DNA of 64,000 nucleotides from assembly GCA_016182905.1 (NCBI GenBank), contig JACPFR010000008.1, positions 1-64,000 of the forward strand, in the 5' to 3' direction. The position numbers and the translations under genes were made by a program. This DNA is from Elusimicrobiota bacterium (lineage in GTDB: Bacteria; Elusimicrobiota; Elusimicrobia; UBA1565; UBA9628). Numbering within the stretch: the stretch's first letter is position 1; every line of letters begins with the position of its first letter. The notes below the pieces were generated by a model. It was not told the origin of the DNA. It did no database searches and was given only the letters and a program-made list of their open reading frames with translations. Positions 23,008 through 31,740 of this stretch are shown piece after piece.

Positions 23008-25032
23008 ATGCGCCTGGAACCGAGCTATTTCACGTCTTTGAAGAACATCGCCATCATCGTCGTCCTACTCGGGCTCGGAGGCCCGCCCGTCCTCGCTCAG
23101 TCCGACGACGAGAGCGGGGGAGCCGGCTTGAGCCGCCCCATGCAGATCGCCGTGCATTTCTACGAGACGGGCGAGGACATTCAGGCGATGGACCGATTCA
23201 TGGAGATCCTGACGAAGGGCGACCCGTCCGAGCGCTCGATGGCCAACGAGTACATCAATCTGATCACGCACCGGATGAACACCGCCGGCGGAGCGGGAGG
23301 GACCCCGAAGGCGAAGCTCGGCGTCTCGGTCGCCGAACCCGTCAACCCGGGCGTCGCGAGCCCGATCAAGCGCGCCGACCCGGCCGCGGGCGCCCGCGTC
23401 GCGCCCGAGACGATCAGCGACGGCGAGGCCGCCCCGTCCTCGCGCACGCCCCGCTTCGACTCGATCGACGACGACTCCGCGCGCACGTCGGCCCGCAAGA
23501 AGGCCGCGCCCGCCCGCGCCCGCGCCGACGACATGCCGGCGGCGAACAAGGCCCTGATGCGCAAGGAGATCCGCGCCCGACTGCGCAGCGCCGTCGAGAA
23601 GAGCCTCGTCGACATCAAGTCCATCGCGGGAGTGCGCGTCGTGATGCGCGAGAACGGCGACCCCGAGGCGATCGGCATCCCGACGGGCTCCCTGTTCCAG
23701 ACCGGCATCGCGTTCCAGCCCGGCGCGTCCAAGATCCTCGACCCGCTGACGAAGCTCGTGTTCGCGCTCGGCACGACCCAGGCCGTGATCCTGCCCGAAG
23801 GCACCGCGGTCGGCGACGCCAAGGTCATGGACATGCGCCGCACGATGGGCATCTCGTCGCACTTCTTCAACGCCGGCGTGGCGCCGCCCCGCGTGCGCGT
23901 CAACCTGCTGAACACGCAGGTGGACATCCCGAAGGGCCTGATGGATTTCAAGGGCGTGGTCATCGTGTTCGTGTACAACCAGCCGCTGAGCCTCGTCGTG
24001 GAGAGCGCGGTCGGCGACGAGCTCGGGCCGCCCATCTCGCTGGGCGTGTACCCGCCGTCGTTCCGGCCCGCGCGCGGCCAGGGCGTCATCATCGAATTCT
24101 CCGTCTCCGACCCGCCCGCGGGCCTCGTGTCCTGGAAGTTCCAGCTGCTGCAGCCGTCCCGCGACGGGACGGAGCTCGCGCCGCTGCAGGACGTGGTCGG
24201 CGGCGGCCCGGTGTTCCATCAGATCTTCTGGAACGGGAAGCAGAACTACTTCGGCGAGTCGCTGCCGGCCGGCCGCTACGAGTGCGTGCTGACGGCGCTC
24301 GACGCCAAGAACCGCCAGCGCTCGCAGCATCGCTGGATACAGGTGCTCGACGACGGGCCTTCCGAGCGCATGCTCGCCGACCAGGCCGCGCCGGAAGGCT
24401 CCCGCGCGGAGCCGGTCTCCGCCGCGGAGAAGCCGGCCGCGCCCGCCGCCTCGGCCCCGCTCGCGCCCAGCGCCGACATGGCCGGCGCGGCGGAGAAGCC
24501 GCTCGTGGCCGGCGTGAAGGCCGCGCCGAGGGCCGTCGAGCTCAAGCCCCGCTCTGAGACGCCCCGCGTCAAGCGGCAGGTCGTCAAGCGTCCCGTCCGC
24601 GGCAAGAAGGCGGGCAAGGCTGATAAAGGGAAGGCCGCCCGCGTGACCCAGCCCAAGGCCGCCGAGGCGCAGCCCCAGGAAGAGGCCGCGGCCCCGGCCG
24701 AGGCCGCAGTGGAGAAGGCGCCGGCGAGATCGTCGGCCTCGGAATGGGCTTTGACCTTCAACAAGGGGACCTACCAGCTGACGGCGGCGGCCGAGAAGCT
24801 CCTCGCCGCGGCCGCGGCGGCGGTGCCCACGCACCCGCTCGAGAACCTGCGCGTCACGGGCCACAGCGGCTCGGAGGAAGCCAACGGCGCGGCGCTCGCC
24901 GACAAGCGCGCCAAGATGGTGGCCAGCATCCTCGTCAACCGCTATCAGGTGGATTCCAAGAGGATCTTCATGACCTCCGACGCCTCCGGCGCCGGCGCGA
25001 AGGTCGATCTGGCGTTCGCGAGGACCGAATGA
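23008..25032 (+). CDS. OmpA-like domain protein at the head of the pilus operon
   Basis: A 674-residue exported protein. MRLEPSYFTSLKNIAIIVVLLGLGG...LAQ is a signal peptide. Residues 40-200 are low-complexity. Residues 220-300 and 320-450 look beta-rich and include a FlgD/Ig-like stretch (SWKFQLLQPSRDGTEL...GRYECVLTALDAKNR). An Ala/Pro/Lys-rich linker runs from 450 to 570. The last 100 residues (FNKGTYQLTAAAEKLLAAAA...LRVTGHSGSEEANGALADKRA-like) resemble a peptidoglycan-binding OmpA domain. A -10-like TATGAT (22984-22989) precedes it. The stop overlaps pilM-N as ATGA, so it probably anchors the pilus machine to the wall. Confidence 0.7.
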   Translation: MRLEPSYFTSLKNIAIIVVLLGLGGPPVLAQSDDESGGAGLSRPMQIAVHFYETGEDIQAMDRFMEILTKGDPSERSMANEYINLITHRMNTAGGAGGTPKAKLGVSVAEPVNPGVASPIKRADPAAGARVAPETISDGEAAPSSRTPRFDSIDDDSARTSARKKAAPARARADDMPAANKALMRKEIRARLRSAVEKSLVDIKSIAGVRVVMRENGDPEAIGIPTGSLFQTGIAFQPGASKILDPLTKLVFALGTTQAVILPEGTAVGDAKVMDMRRTMGISSHFFNAGVAPPRVRVNLLNTQVDIPKGLMDFKGVVIVFVYNQPLSLVVESAVGDELGPPISLGVYPPSFRPARGQGVIIEFSVSDPPAGLVSWKFQLLQPSRDGTELAPLQDVVGGGPVFHQIFWNGKQNYFGESLPAGRYECVLTALDAKNRQRSQHRWIQVLDDGPSERMLADQAAPEGSRAEPVSAAEKPAAPAASAPLAPSADMAGAAEKPLVAGVKAAPRAVELKPRSETPRVKRQVVKRPVRGKKAGKADKGKAARVTQPKAAEAQPQEEAAAPAEAAVEKAPARSSASEWALTFNKGTYQLTAAAEKLLAAAAAAVPTHPLENLRVTGHSGSEEANGAALADKRAKMVASILVNRYQVDSKRIFMTSDASGAGAKVDLAFARTE

Positions 25033-26660
25033 ACCCCAAGATCGACCAGTTGATCGATCAACTCGCCTTCGGCAAGGCCAAGCCGGCGTCCGGCCCGTGC
25101 CTCGGCCTGTACCTGAGCCCGGAGATGCTCTACATCGCCGAGACCCGGCCCGGGAAGGGCGGCGCGATCACCGTCGACCATCTCGTGCGCGTGCCGATCC
25201 CGCCGGAGGGCAAGGCCGCGGCCGCCGGCACGATGACGATGAGCACGGATTTCCTCGCCGATCCGGTCAAGATCGGAGGCCTGATCCGCCAGTCCATGTC
25301 CCAGATCCGGTGGAACTCCAAGAACGTGGTCGTCACGCTCTCTCACCACCTCGGCCTGCTGCGCTACTTCCCGATGCCGCCGATGGATCGCCGCTTCCTG
25401 GTCACCTCGGTGCCGATCGAAGCCAAGAAGTACATCCCGATCCCTTTCGACGCGCTGGCCCACGACTTCCAGGCCGAGACGATGCCGCCGGACGCCGCCG
25501 GCAAGCCGCGCCTGGGCGTGCTCATCGCGGTCACGCAGAACAAGAACCTGGCGAACATCCAGGGCCTGCTCACGTCCCTCGGGCTGAACCTGATCGGCCT
25601 CGAGGTGGCGCCGTGCTCGGTCCTGCGCCTGTGGCAGGCGGTCGAGCCGGCCAAGGGCCCGGAGCCCTTCGTCCAGGCCCATTTCGACGGCGGGAACGTG
25701 CGCATCATGATCTGCGACCGGGGGCTCCCGGTGTTCTTCCGCGAGGTCTTCATGGGCGCCACGGCCTCGCTGTCCGACCAGCGCAAGGTGGACATGACCG
25801 GCTGCCTCTCCTTCGCCCAGAAGCAGCTCGGCATGACCGGCATCTCGAAGATCAAGCTCAGCGGCACGCCCGCCACGCTCGGGCCCTGGAAGGACGCCTT
25901 CGCGACCGAGACCGGGGTGCCCGTCGAGATCCAGGACACCGCGAAGCTGCTGTCGATCAAGGGCGGGGATTGGGGCGGCTACGCCGCCATCGGCGCCTCC
26001 ACGCGCGCGTCCGTCAGCTCCGCGGTCACGATCGACCTGGCGACGACGGACCGGGTCGGCGAGGACGAGCGCCAGGTGGCGCGCGACATCATCATCGCCG
26101 GCTTCGCGCTCGCCGCGTTCATCGCGGGCGTCGGCCTCTTCCAGGCGACGACCTACAGCCAGCGCGCCCGGGTGCTCAACGACTACAAGATCGAGCCCGA
26201 CGTCCAGGCCGCGCTCCAGGGCCTGCGGCCCGCCGACATCGACCTGAAGCTCATCGAGATGAAGGACCAGCTCGAGAAGCTTCGCGCCGTCACGGGGAAC
26301 AAGCCCCTGATGATCTCGACGGTCCTGCGCGACATCGTCGCGCTCATGCCCGACAACATGTGGCTGACGAAGGTCACCGTCCTCAACCCGTTGGCCAACG
26401 AGAAGGCCGCGCTCGAGCTCAGCCTGAGCGGCCGCGTCCGAGGCGTCACGGGCGCCGAGGAGCAGGACGTGGCCATCGCGTTCAAGGAGACCTTGCTGCG
26501 CGACCCCGGCATCGGTCCGCTGTTCGACGTGCAGCTGTCCTTGCAGGGGAAGGCGGCCGCGCCGGAGTCGGCCGGCCAGGGCCTCGATCCCGAGGCGCTG
26601 GCGCGCAAGCAGGAGAGCCGGACCGAGTTCGTCATCGAGATGAAAAGGAAGAAAAGCTGA
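25029..26660 (+). CDS. PilM-PilN fusion, pilus assembly inner-membrane platform
   Basis: A 543-residue protein joining two usually separate proteins. Residues 1-330 resemble the actin-like PilM fold (CLGLYLSPEMLYIAETRPG, VVVTLSHHLGLLRYFPMPPMDRR, IPIPFDALAHDFQAE, GGYAAIGASTRA). A transmembrane segment follows at about 351-375 (DIIIAGFALAAFIAGVGLF), then a coiled coil and a PilN-like ferredoxin fold (STVLRDIVALMPDNMWLTKVTV...LELSLSGRVRG). In the family PilM recruits PilN at the inner membrane to align PilO, PilP and the secretin. No separate pilN exists in the operon, and the next gene is pilO, supporting the fusion. Confidence 0.8.
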   Translation: MNPKIDQLIDQLAFGKAKPASGPCLGLYLSPEMLYIAETRPGKGGAITVDHLVRVPIPPEGKAAAAGTMTMSTDFLADPVKIGGLIRQSMSQIRWNSKNVVVTLSHHLGLLRYFPMPPMDRRFLVTSVPIEAKKYIPIPFDALAHDFQAETMPPDAAGKPRLGVLIAVTQNKNLANIQGLLTSLGLNLIGLEVAPCSVLRLWQAVEPAKGPEPFVQAHFDGGNVRIMICDRGLPVFFREVFMGATASLSDQRKVDMTGCLSFAQKQLGMTGISKIKLSGTPATLGPWKDAFATETGVPVEIQDTAKLLSIKGGDWGGYAAIGASTRASVSSAVTIDLATTDRVGEDERQVARDIIIAGFALAAFIAGVGLFQATTYSQRARVLNDYKIEPDVQAALQGLRPADIDLKLIEMKDQLEKLRAVTGNKPLMISTVLRDIVALMPDNMWLTKVTVLNPLANEKAALELSLSGRVRGVTGAEEQDVAIAFKETLLRDPGIGPLFDVQLSLQGKAAAPESAGQGLDPEALARKQESRTEFVIEMKRKKS

Positions 26661-27250
26661 TGGCTGCCAAGGACATCGACCTCAACGTCTACCTGAACGC
26701 GGTGAAAGCCGAGGGCGAGCTCGTGCTCAACACGCTCCGCCAGCGGGGCGTCAAGCGCTTCGGCAAGGCCTTCGGCATGGCCGGCCTGATGATCGCCGCC
26801 GCGTACTTCGGGGTGTACAAGCCGCCGCAGGACAAGATCTCCCGCCTGACGGCGAAGATCGAGGCCGCGCGGGCCATGTCCCAGTCCAGCGCCGCCTACA
26901 AGGACGTCCGCGACCAGCTCGCGGGCTCCTACGGCTCCCTGCCGCTGCTGAAGGACCAATCGCAGTGGCTCTCGAACGCGATGATCGATTCGCTGCGGGC
27001 CGACAGCCTCACCCCGGAGATGTTCCGGCCCGTGATGGAGAACGAGGTCAGCGGGCTGATCTTCCAGACCTCGACGGTCCAGCTCACGACGGGCTTTTCC
27101 AACGTCTACGCCTGGCTCATGCGCCTCGAGGGCGCGACGCCGCTGATGCACGTCAGCAACCTCGAGATCACCAAGAAGCAGGACATGATCGGACAGAACG
27201 TCGTGTCGGCGTCCGTGATGACCGCGATCCCGAAGAAGAGGTTCAACTGA
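26660..27250 (+). CDS. pilO: PilO-like pilus alignment protein
   Basis: A 196-residue bitopic inner-membrane protein. A cytoplasmic N-terminus of about 40 residues leads to a transmembrane segment (FGMAGLMIAAAYFGVY), a coiled-coil stretch (KISRLTAKIEAARAMSQSSAAYKDVRDQL) and a ferredoxin-like periplasmic domain ending with SVMTAIPKKRFN. Size, topology and position after pilM-N match PilO. Sequence similarity is weak, as usual for this family. It overlaps both neighbours by one base (TGATG), indicating translational coupling. Confidence 0.7.
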   Translation: MAAKDIDLNVYLNAVKAEGELVLNTLRQRGVKRFGKAFGMAGLMIAAAYFGVYKPPQDKISRLTAKIEAARAMSQSSAAYKDVRDQLAGSYGSLPLLKDQSQWLSNAMIDSLRADSLTPEMFRPVMENEVSGLIFQTSTVQLTTGFSNVYAWLMRLEGATPLMHVSNLEITKKQDMIGQNVVSASVMTAIPKKRFN

Positions 27251-27993
27251 TGGCCGGAACCGGCAGCGCCCGCGGCGGCCTCGGCTGGGTGATCCTGGTG
27301 ATCGCCCTGGCGGTGCCCGGCGTGCTGTTCTTCAACTGGTGGTCGCACCTCAAGGCCGACCGCGAGAAGGCGGTCGCGGCCAAGGCGCGCGGCCGCGTGC
27401 CCGAGGGAGGGGTGTTCCAGTCCTCGCCGAACGCCAAGCTCGTCAACCCGATGACTCCCGCCGCCTCGACCGCCGCCGTCGCGGCGCCGGGCGCGGCCGT
27501 CGCGGACGCCGCGGCCGCCGTCCCGGCTTCGCCCGCCGTCGCCTCGGCGGCGACCATGGACGCGTCCGCCTCCGCCGCCCTCTCCACGGCCCCCGCCGCG
27601 CCCGCCGAGGGCGGGCAGGCCGCCTCCTTCACCGTGTCGACCACGACCTTCGTGCCGCTCAAGCGCGACCCCACCTTGTCGCCCTTCGACCTCGTCCGCA
27701 TCCTCGAGGAAGAGGAGGCCAGGCGCAAAGCCGCCGAGGACCTCGAGAACGCGAAGCGGGTCAGGGTCCGCGGACCCAGAAAACAGAAGGTTCAGGACCC
27801 GGCGAGCCAGATCAACCTGCAGGGCATCGTGAGCAACCCGGACTCCGGCTTCAAGGTCATCGTCAACGACGAGGTCCTCGGCGTCGGAGCGTTCATCGGG
27901 AAAACCGGGATCAAGATCGTGAAGATCACCGATCTCGGCGTGACGTTCGTCTATCAGGGCAAGAGGTTCTCGAAGGGCGTCAGCCGTGATTAG
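27250..27993 (+). CDS. pilP: PilP-like pilus assembly protein
   Basis: A 247-residue bitopic protein. A transmembrane segment (WVILVIALAVPGVLFFNWW) is followed by a long Ala/Pro/Ser-rich linker (residues 60-140) and a compact C-terminal beta domain (INLQGIVSNPDSGFKVIVNDEVLGVGAFIGKTGIKIVKITDLGVTFVYQGKRF) resembling the secretin-contacting HR/PilP domain. Unlike classical PilP it has no lipobox and is anchored by a membrane helix, closer to GspC. Position between pilO and pilQ supports the role of linking the inner-membrane platform to the secretin. Confidence 0.65.
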   Translation: MAGTGSARGGLGWVILVIALAVPGVLFFNWWSHLKADREKAVAAKARGRVPEGGVFQSSPNAKLVNPMTPAASTAAVAAPGAAVADAAAAVPASPAVASAATMDASASAALSTAPAAPAEGGQAASFTVSTTTFVPLKRDPTLSPFDLVRILEEEEARRKAAEDLENAKRVRVRGPRKQKVQDPASQINLQGIVSNPDSGFKVIVNDEVLGVGAFIGKTGIKIVKITDLGVTFVYQGKRFSKGVSRD

Positions 27994-28009
27994 GGCCGCT
28001 GGAGGCATC

Positions 28010-29767
28010 ATGATTAGGATTCGCGCTTACGAAGGCCGCTGGACGAAGATCGCGAGAAGCGGGGTTTCGCTCCTCGTCGCGTTCGCCGTCGCGGCGGCGG
28101 CCCCCGGGGAGGCGTTCGCCCAGCGCCGCCGGGCCGAGCCCGAGGCCAACCCTCAGTTCCAGCAGCAGTCTCCCGCGCCCGGCGGCGGCCCGATCGGGAG
28201 CGAGGCCGAGCCGACGGCGGAGCCCGACGAGCCCGCGGCGCCTCGCTCGGTGCAGGGCGTGCAGATCGGCGCGTCCGCGCCCGCGCGCGGCGGCGTGACG
28301 GCCTCGCTCGCCCCGCTCGACATGCGCGTGACCGTGCGCGTGAAGGGCGCCCCGCTGGCGACCTTCCTCGACACGATCTCGGCCCAGGCCAAGGTGAACT
28401 TCATCATCACCGAAGGCCTGGAGTCCAAGCGCGTGACGGCCTTCCTGCAGAACGTGACCGTGCGCGAGGCGCTTCAGGTCCTGCTCGAGATCAAGGGCCT
28501 GACCTACCAGCAGATCGGCAAGAGCAACACCTACGTCGTGACGCCGCGCTCGAAGCAGGTCGAGAACCTCATCACGCGCATCTACACGCTGAGCTTCGTG
28601 CCCCTGATCCCGCTCAGCGGCGATTCCGGCGCGTCCGGGCCGGCGTCCATGACCGGGGCCGCCGCGGGCGGAGCCGCCGCCGGCGGCGCCGGAGCGGGAA
28701 CGGGAGGAGGCGGATCCGCCTCCTCCTCGGGCGCCTCGACTCAGGCCTCCCCCGCGGGCGCCGCGGGGTCCGACGTCGCGATCATCAACGTCCTGAAAAG
28801 CGTGCTCTCCAAATCCGGCCACGTCGAGATCGAGCCGCGAACCAACGCGCTGATCGTCACCGACATCCCCGAGGTGTTCCCTCAAGTCGAGCAGATCATC
28901 GCCGAGCTGGACAAGAAGGCGCCCCAGGTATTGATCGAGGCCCAGATCGTCGAGATCGACTCCCAGCGCACCCGGGAGCTCGGCTTCGAGTGGGGCGGCC
29001 CCAACGGCGAGCTAGGGACCTTCACGGGCGGCGTGCGCGACACGGTCTTCCCGCTCAACCTGCCGAGCGACCTCAGCAAGACGAAATTCTTCGATCCGCT
29101 CGCGGGCGTCTCCAGCAGCCTCAGCGGCGCCGCGGCGACCGCCGCGAACGCGGTCTCCGCGACCGGCTCCAACACGGGCGCTCTCGTCAACACGGGCAGC
29201 TTCATGAAGACGAGCATACTCGACCTGACCTCCCTGAAGATCGCCCTGCGGGCGATGATCTCCCGCTCGGAGGCGCGCTTCCTCGGCAAGCCCAAGATCC
29301 TGACCCTGAACAACAAATCGGCCATCATCGAGATCAGCGCCCAGGAGGCCACCAACTTCGAGGTCTCCCAGGCCGGCGCGAGCGGCGGCACCAGCCTGCA
29401 GGTCTCCGGCGTCCATCGCGAGGCCACGGGCCTGGTGCTGAAAGTGACGCCGCAGGTCAACAAGGAGGGCTACATCACGATGCTGGTCCAGCCTTCCTTC
29501 ACGGACATCCAGGAAGCGTCGATCTCGGTGTCGTCCAACCGCGTGTTCAACCCGATCAAGCGCTCGGCGTCGACCTTGGTCCGCATCAAGAACGGCCAGA
29601 CCTTGGTCCTCGGCGGCCTGCTGCGCTCGACCGAGTCGAAGGTCGTGCGCAAGGTGCCCTTCTTCGGCTACATCCCGATCGTCGGCTGGCTCTTCACGAG
29701 CTCCTCGACGCGCCGGGTGAACTCCGACCTCGTCATCTTCATCACCCCGACCATCGTCAGCGATTGA
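28010..29767 (+). CDS. pilQ: Secretin PilQ/GspD
   Basis: A 585-residue outer-membrane secretin. After a signal peptide (ending AFA) and a Pro/Glu linker, residues about 110-180 form an STN/N0 domain (VTVRVKGAPLATFLDTISAQAKVNF). An N1 domain follows a Gly/Ala/Ser spacer (IEPRTNALIVTDIPEVFPQVEQIIAELD). The secretin channel occupies the C-terminal half (PQVLIEAQIVEIDSQRTRELGF, VLGGLLRSTESKVVRKVPFFGYIPIVGWLF, LVIFITPTIV). The ATG at 28010 is chosen for GGAGG just upstream; a GTG at 27986 overlapping pilP is an alternative. It ends the OmpA-pilMN-O-P-Q operon. Confidence 0.9.
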   Translation: MIRIRAYEGRWTKIARSGVSLLVAFAVAAAAPGEAFAQRRRAEPEANPQFQQQSPAPGGGPIGSEAEPTAEPDEPAAPRSVQGVQIGASAPARGGVTASLAPLDMRVTVRVKGAPLATFLDTISAQAKVNFIITEGLESKRVTAFLQNVTVREALQVLLEIKGLTYQQIGKSNTYVVTPRSKQVENLITRIYTLSFVPLIPLSGDSGASGPASMTGAAAGGAAAGGAGAGTGGGGSASSSGASTQASPAGAAGSDVAIINVLKSVLSKSGHVEIEPRTNALIVTDIPEVFPQVEQIIAELDKKAPQVLIEAQIVEIDSQRTRELGFEWGGPNGELGTFTGGVRDTVFPLNLPSDLSKTKFFDPLAGVSSSLSGAAATAANAVSATGSNTGALVNTGSFMKTSILDLTSLKIALRAMISRSEARFLGKPKILTLNNKSAIIEISAQEATNFEVSQAGASGGTSLQVSGVHREATGLVLKVTPQVNKEGYITMLVQPSFTDIQEASISVSSNRVFNPIKRSASTLVRIKNGQTLVLGGLLRSTESKVVRKVPFFGYIPIVGWLFTSSSTRRVNSDLVIFITPTIVSD

Positions 29768-29785
29768 CGGCGCTCAACGGCACTG

Positions 29786-29881
29786 ATGAACCACAAAGAC
29801 ACCAAGACACAAAGAAACGGATGAATGGCGTTGCCGCTAACCCTAAGCCGTTCTTGGTGCCTTCGTGTCTTTGTGGTTCAT
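29786..29881. repeat. Inverted intergenic repeat between pilQ and pilB
   Basis: The ends form a 17-bp perfect inverted repeat (ATGAACCACAAAGACAC at 29786 and its complement ending at 29881). It continues imperfectly inward over about 31 bases per arm. The interior is AT-richer than its surroundings. AACCACAAAGACAC-type inverted repeats recur in many bacterial intergenic regions. It may also terminate pilQ transcription. Confidence 0.7.
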
Positions 29882-29922
29882 TCGTTGCCGTAGCCGTTTC
29901 TTGTCGTTATTAGTGAAGGGGC

Positions 29923-29950
29923 TTGACAACCGGAGAGGGTCGGCTATACT
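29923..29950 (+). promoter_or_regulatory. pilB promoter
   Basis: TTGACA (29923-29928) and TATACT (29945-29950) are spaced by 16 bases. A leader of about 22 bases with AAGGAG precedes the pilB ATG, so this transcript has a normal ribosome site. Confidence 0.65.
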
Positions 29951-29978
29951 TCGGTAAAGGGACGGTAAAAAGGAGCAC

Positions 29979-31706
29979 ATGTCCAATCTAGCCGAGATCC
30001 TGGTGAGCAGCGGCGTCCTGACCGAGGACCAGCGCGACAAGGCCCAGAAGGCCGCGACGCAGAGCCGCTGCTCGTTCAACGAGGCCGCGGTCAAGCTCGG
30101 GTTCACCAAGGAAGACGACATCGCCGTCGCCCTCTCGAAGCAGTACGGCATCCCGTACGCCTCGCGCGAGAACAAGATCCTCAAGTCGGAGAAGGGTCAG
30201 GCCCTCGAGAAGGTCATCCCCGAGAACTACGCCCGCGAGAACCTGGTCCTGCCGCTGTTCCTCGACGATAACGTGCTCGCCGTCGCCCTGCATGACCCGG
30301 ACAACGTCCTCCTGATCGACAACCTCAAGCTCCTCAGCGGCCACGAGATCCAGGCCTTCATCGCCACCAAGACCCAGATCCTCAAGGCGATCGACGAGTT
30401 CTACGTCGGCGGCAGCGCCATCGAGAACACGCTCAACGCGAAGAAGGGGGAGGACGAGATCGAGGAGGCGACGTCGACCGGCGACGAGCGCCTCAACCTC
30501 GACCAGCTCGCGGTCGACGCGGCCGGCGCCCAGACCGTCTCGCTCATCAACGCCATCCTCAAGCAGTCGATCCAGGAGCGCACGTCGGACATCCACATCG
30601 AGAAATACGACGACCGCGTCGCCCTGCGCTTCCGCATCGACGGCATCCTCTACGAGCGCAGCCCCCCGCCGAAGCACCTCTTCGCCGCCATGATCTCGCG
30701 CATCAAGATCTTGTCGAAGCTCGACATCGCCGAGCGCCGCCTCCCGCAGGACGGACAGTTCTCCATCAAGGTGCAGAACCGCGTCATCGACCTGCGCGTC
30801 TCGATCTGCCCCTGCGTGTTCGGCGAGAAGGTCGTCATGCGTATTCTGGACAAGGGCGCCGTCGACCTCGACATCAACAAAGTAGGCCTCGATCCCAGAC
30901 AGCGCGACGACATCATCGAGGCGGCCAACAAGCCGCACGGCCTGTTCTTCATGACCGGCCCGACGGGCTCCGGCAAGACGACCACGCTCGGCGCCATCCT
31001 CAACACGATCAAGAGCCCCGACATCAACATCATGACGATCGAGGACCCGGTCGAGCTCAAGATCGAGGGGATCAACCAAGTACAGGTCCGTGCCAATATC
31101 GGGCTCACCTTCGCCTCGGCCCTGCGCTCCTTCCTGCGCCAGGACCCCGACGTCATCCTGGTCGGAGAGGTCCGCGACCAGGAGACGGCGCAGACCTGCC
31201 TGCGCGCCGCGCTCACGGGCCACCTCGTGATCTCGACGCTCCACACCAACGACGCGCTGTCCTGCGTCGCCCGCCTCATCGACATGGGCATCGAGCCCTT
31301 CATGCTCGCGAACTCCCTGCAGCTGGCCGCCGCTCAGCGCCTCGTGCGCCTGCTGTGCCCGCTGTGCAAGAAGCCCGCCAAGGTCCCGGCCGAGCTGGCC
31401 GAGCAGGTGGTGCGCGAGGCGCTCCTCGAGCAGCCGCCGGACCCCGCCTCCGTCGTGTTCTACGAGGCCCGCGGCTGCGACAAGTGCTCGCGCACCGGCT
31501 ACTCGGGCCGGAAAGCGATCTACGAGGTCTACAAGCTCAACGCCGCGATGAAGGAGATCATCTACCGCTACGGCGCGGACGTGGGCAAGCTCAAGAAGGC
31601 GGGCGAGGAAGCCGGCATGTGGACGATGCGCGCCTCCGGCTTCCGCAAGGTGCTCAACGGGCTGACCACGATCGACGAGGTGATGTCCGTCACCGTGTCG
31701 GATTGA
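29979..31706 (+). CDS. pilB: Type IV pilus/type II secretion assembly ATPase PilB (GspE)
   Basis: A 575-residue hexameric extension ATPase. An N-terminal MshEN-type domain (residues 1-150: LAEILVSSGVLTEDQRDKAQKAA..., VIPENYARENLVLPLFLDD) is followed by the ATPase: Asp-box region RTSDIHIEKYDDRVALRFRIDG, Walker A GPTGSGKTTT near 327, EDPVE, Walker B VILVGEVRD and the His box TLHTNDA. A zinc-binding CPLC...CDKC pair lies at about 460-506. It powers pilin assembly together with PilC. It has its own promoter and Shine-Dalgarno (AAGGAG). Confidence 0.95.
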   Translation: MSNLAEILVSSGVLTEDQRDKAQKAATQSRCSFNEAAVKLGFTKEDDIAVALSKQYGIPYASRENKILKSEKGQALEKVIPENYARENLVLPLFLDDNVLAVALHDPDNVLLIDNLKLLSGHEIQAFIATKTQILKAIDEFYVGGSAIENTLNAKKGEDEIEEATSTGDERLNLDQLAVDAAGAQTVSLINAILKQSIQERTSDIHIEKYDDRVALRFRIDGILYERSPPPKHLFAAMISRIKILSKLDIAERRLPQDGQFSIKVQNRVIDLRVSICPCVFGEKVVMRILDKGAVDLDINKVGLDPRQRDDIIEAANKPHGLFFMTGPTGSGKTTTLGAILNTIKSPDINIMTIEDPVELKIEGINQVQVRANIGLTFASALRSFLRQDPDVILVGEVRDQETAQTCLRAALTGHLVISTLHTNDALSCVARLIDMGIEPFMLANSLQLAAAQRLVRLLCPLCKKPAKVPAELAEQVVREALLEQPPDPASVVFYEARGCDKCSRTGYSGRKAIYEVYKLNAAMKEIIYRYGADVGKLKKAGEEAGMWTMRASGFRKVLNGLTTIDEVMSVTVSD

Positions 31707-31731
31707 CACGCCTTCCAACGCCTGTTACACT
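31703..31731 (+). promoter_or_regulatory. pilC promoter overlapping the pilB stop
   Basis: TTGACA (31703-31708), whose TGA is the pilB stop codon, and TACACT (31726-31731) are 17 bases apart. The -10 ends nine bases before the pilC ATG and no Shine-Dalgarno is present, so an internal leaderless transcript for pilC and the prepilins is predicted. Confidence 0.55.
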
Positions 31732-31740
31732 GACAACATA

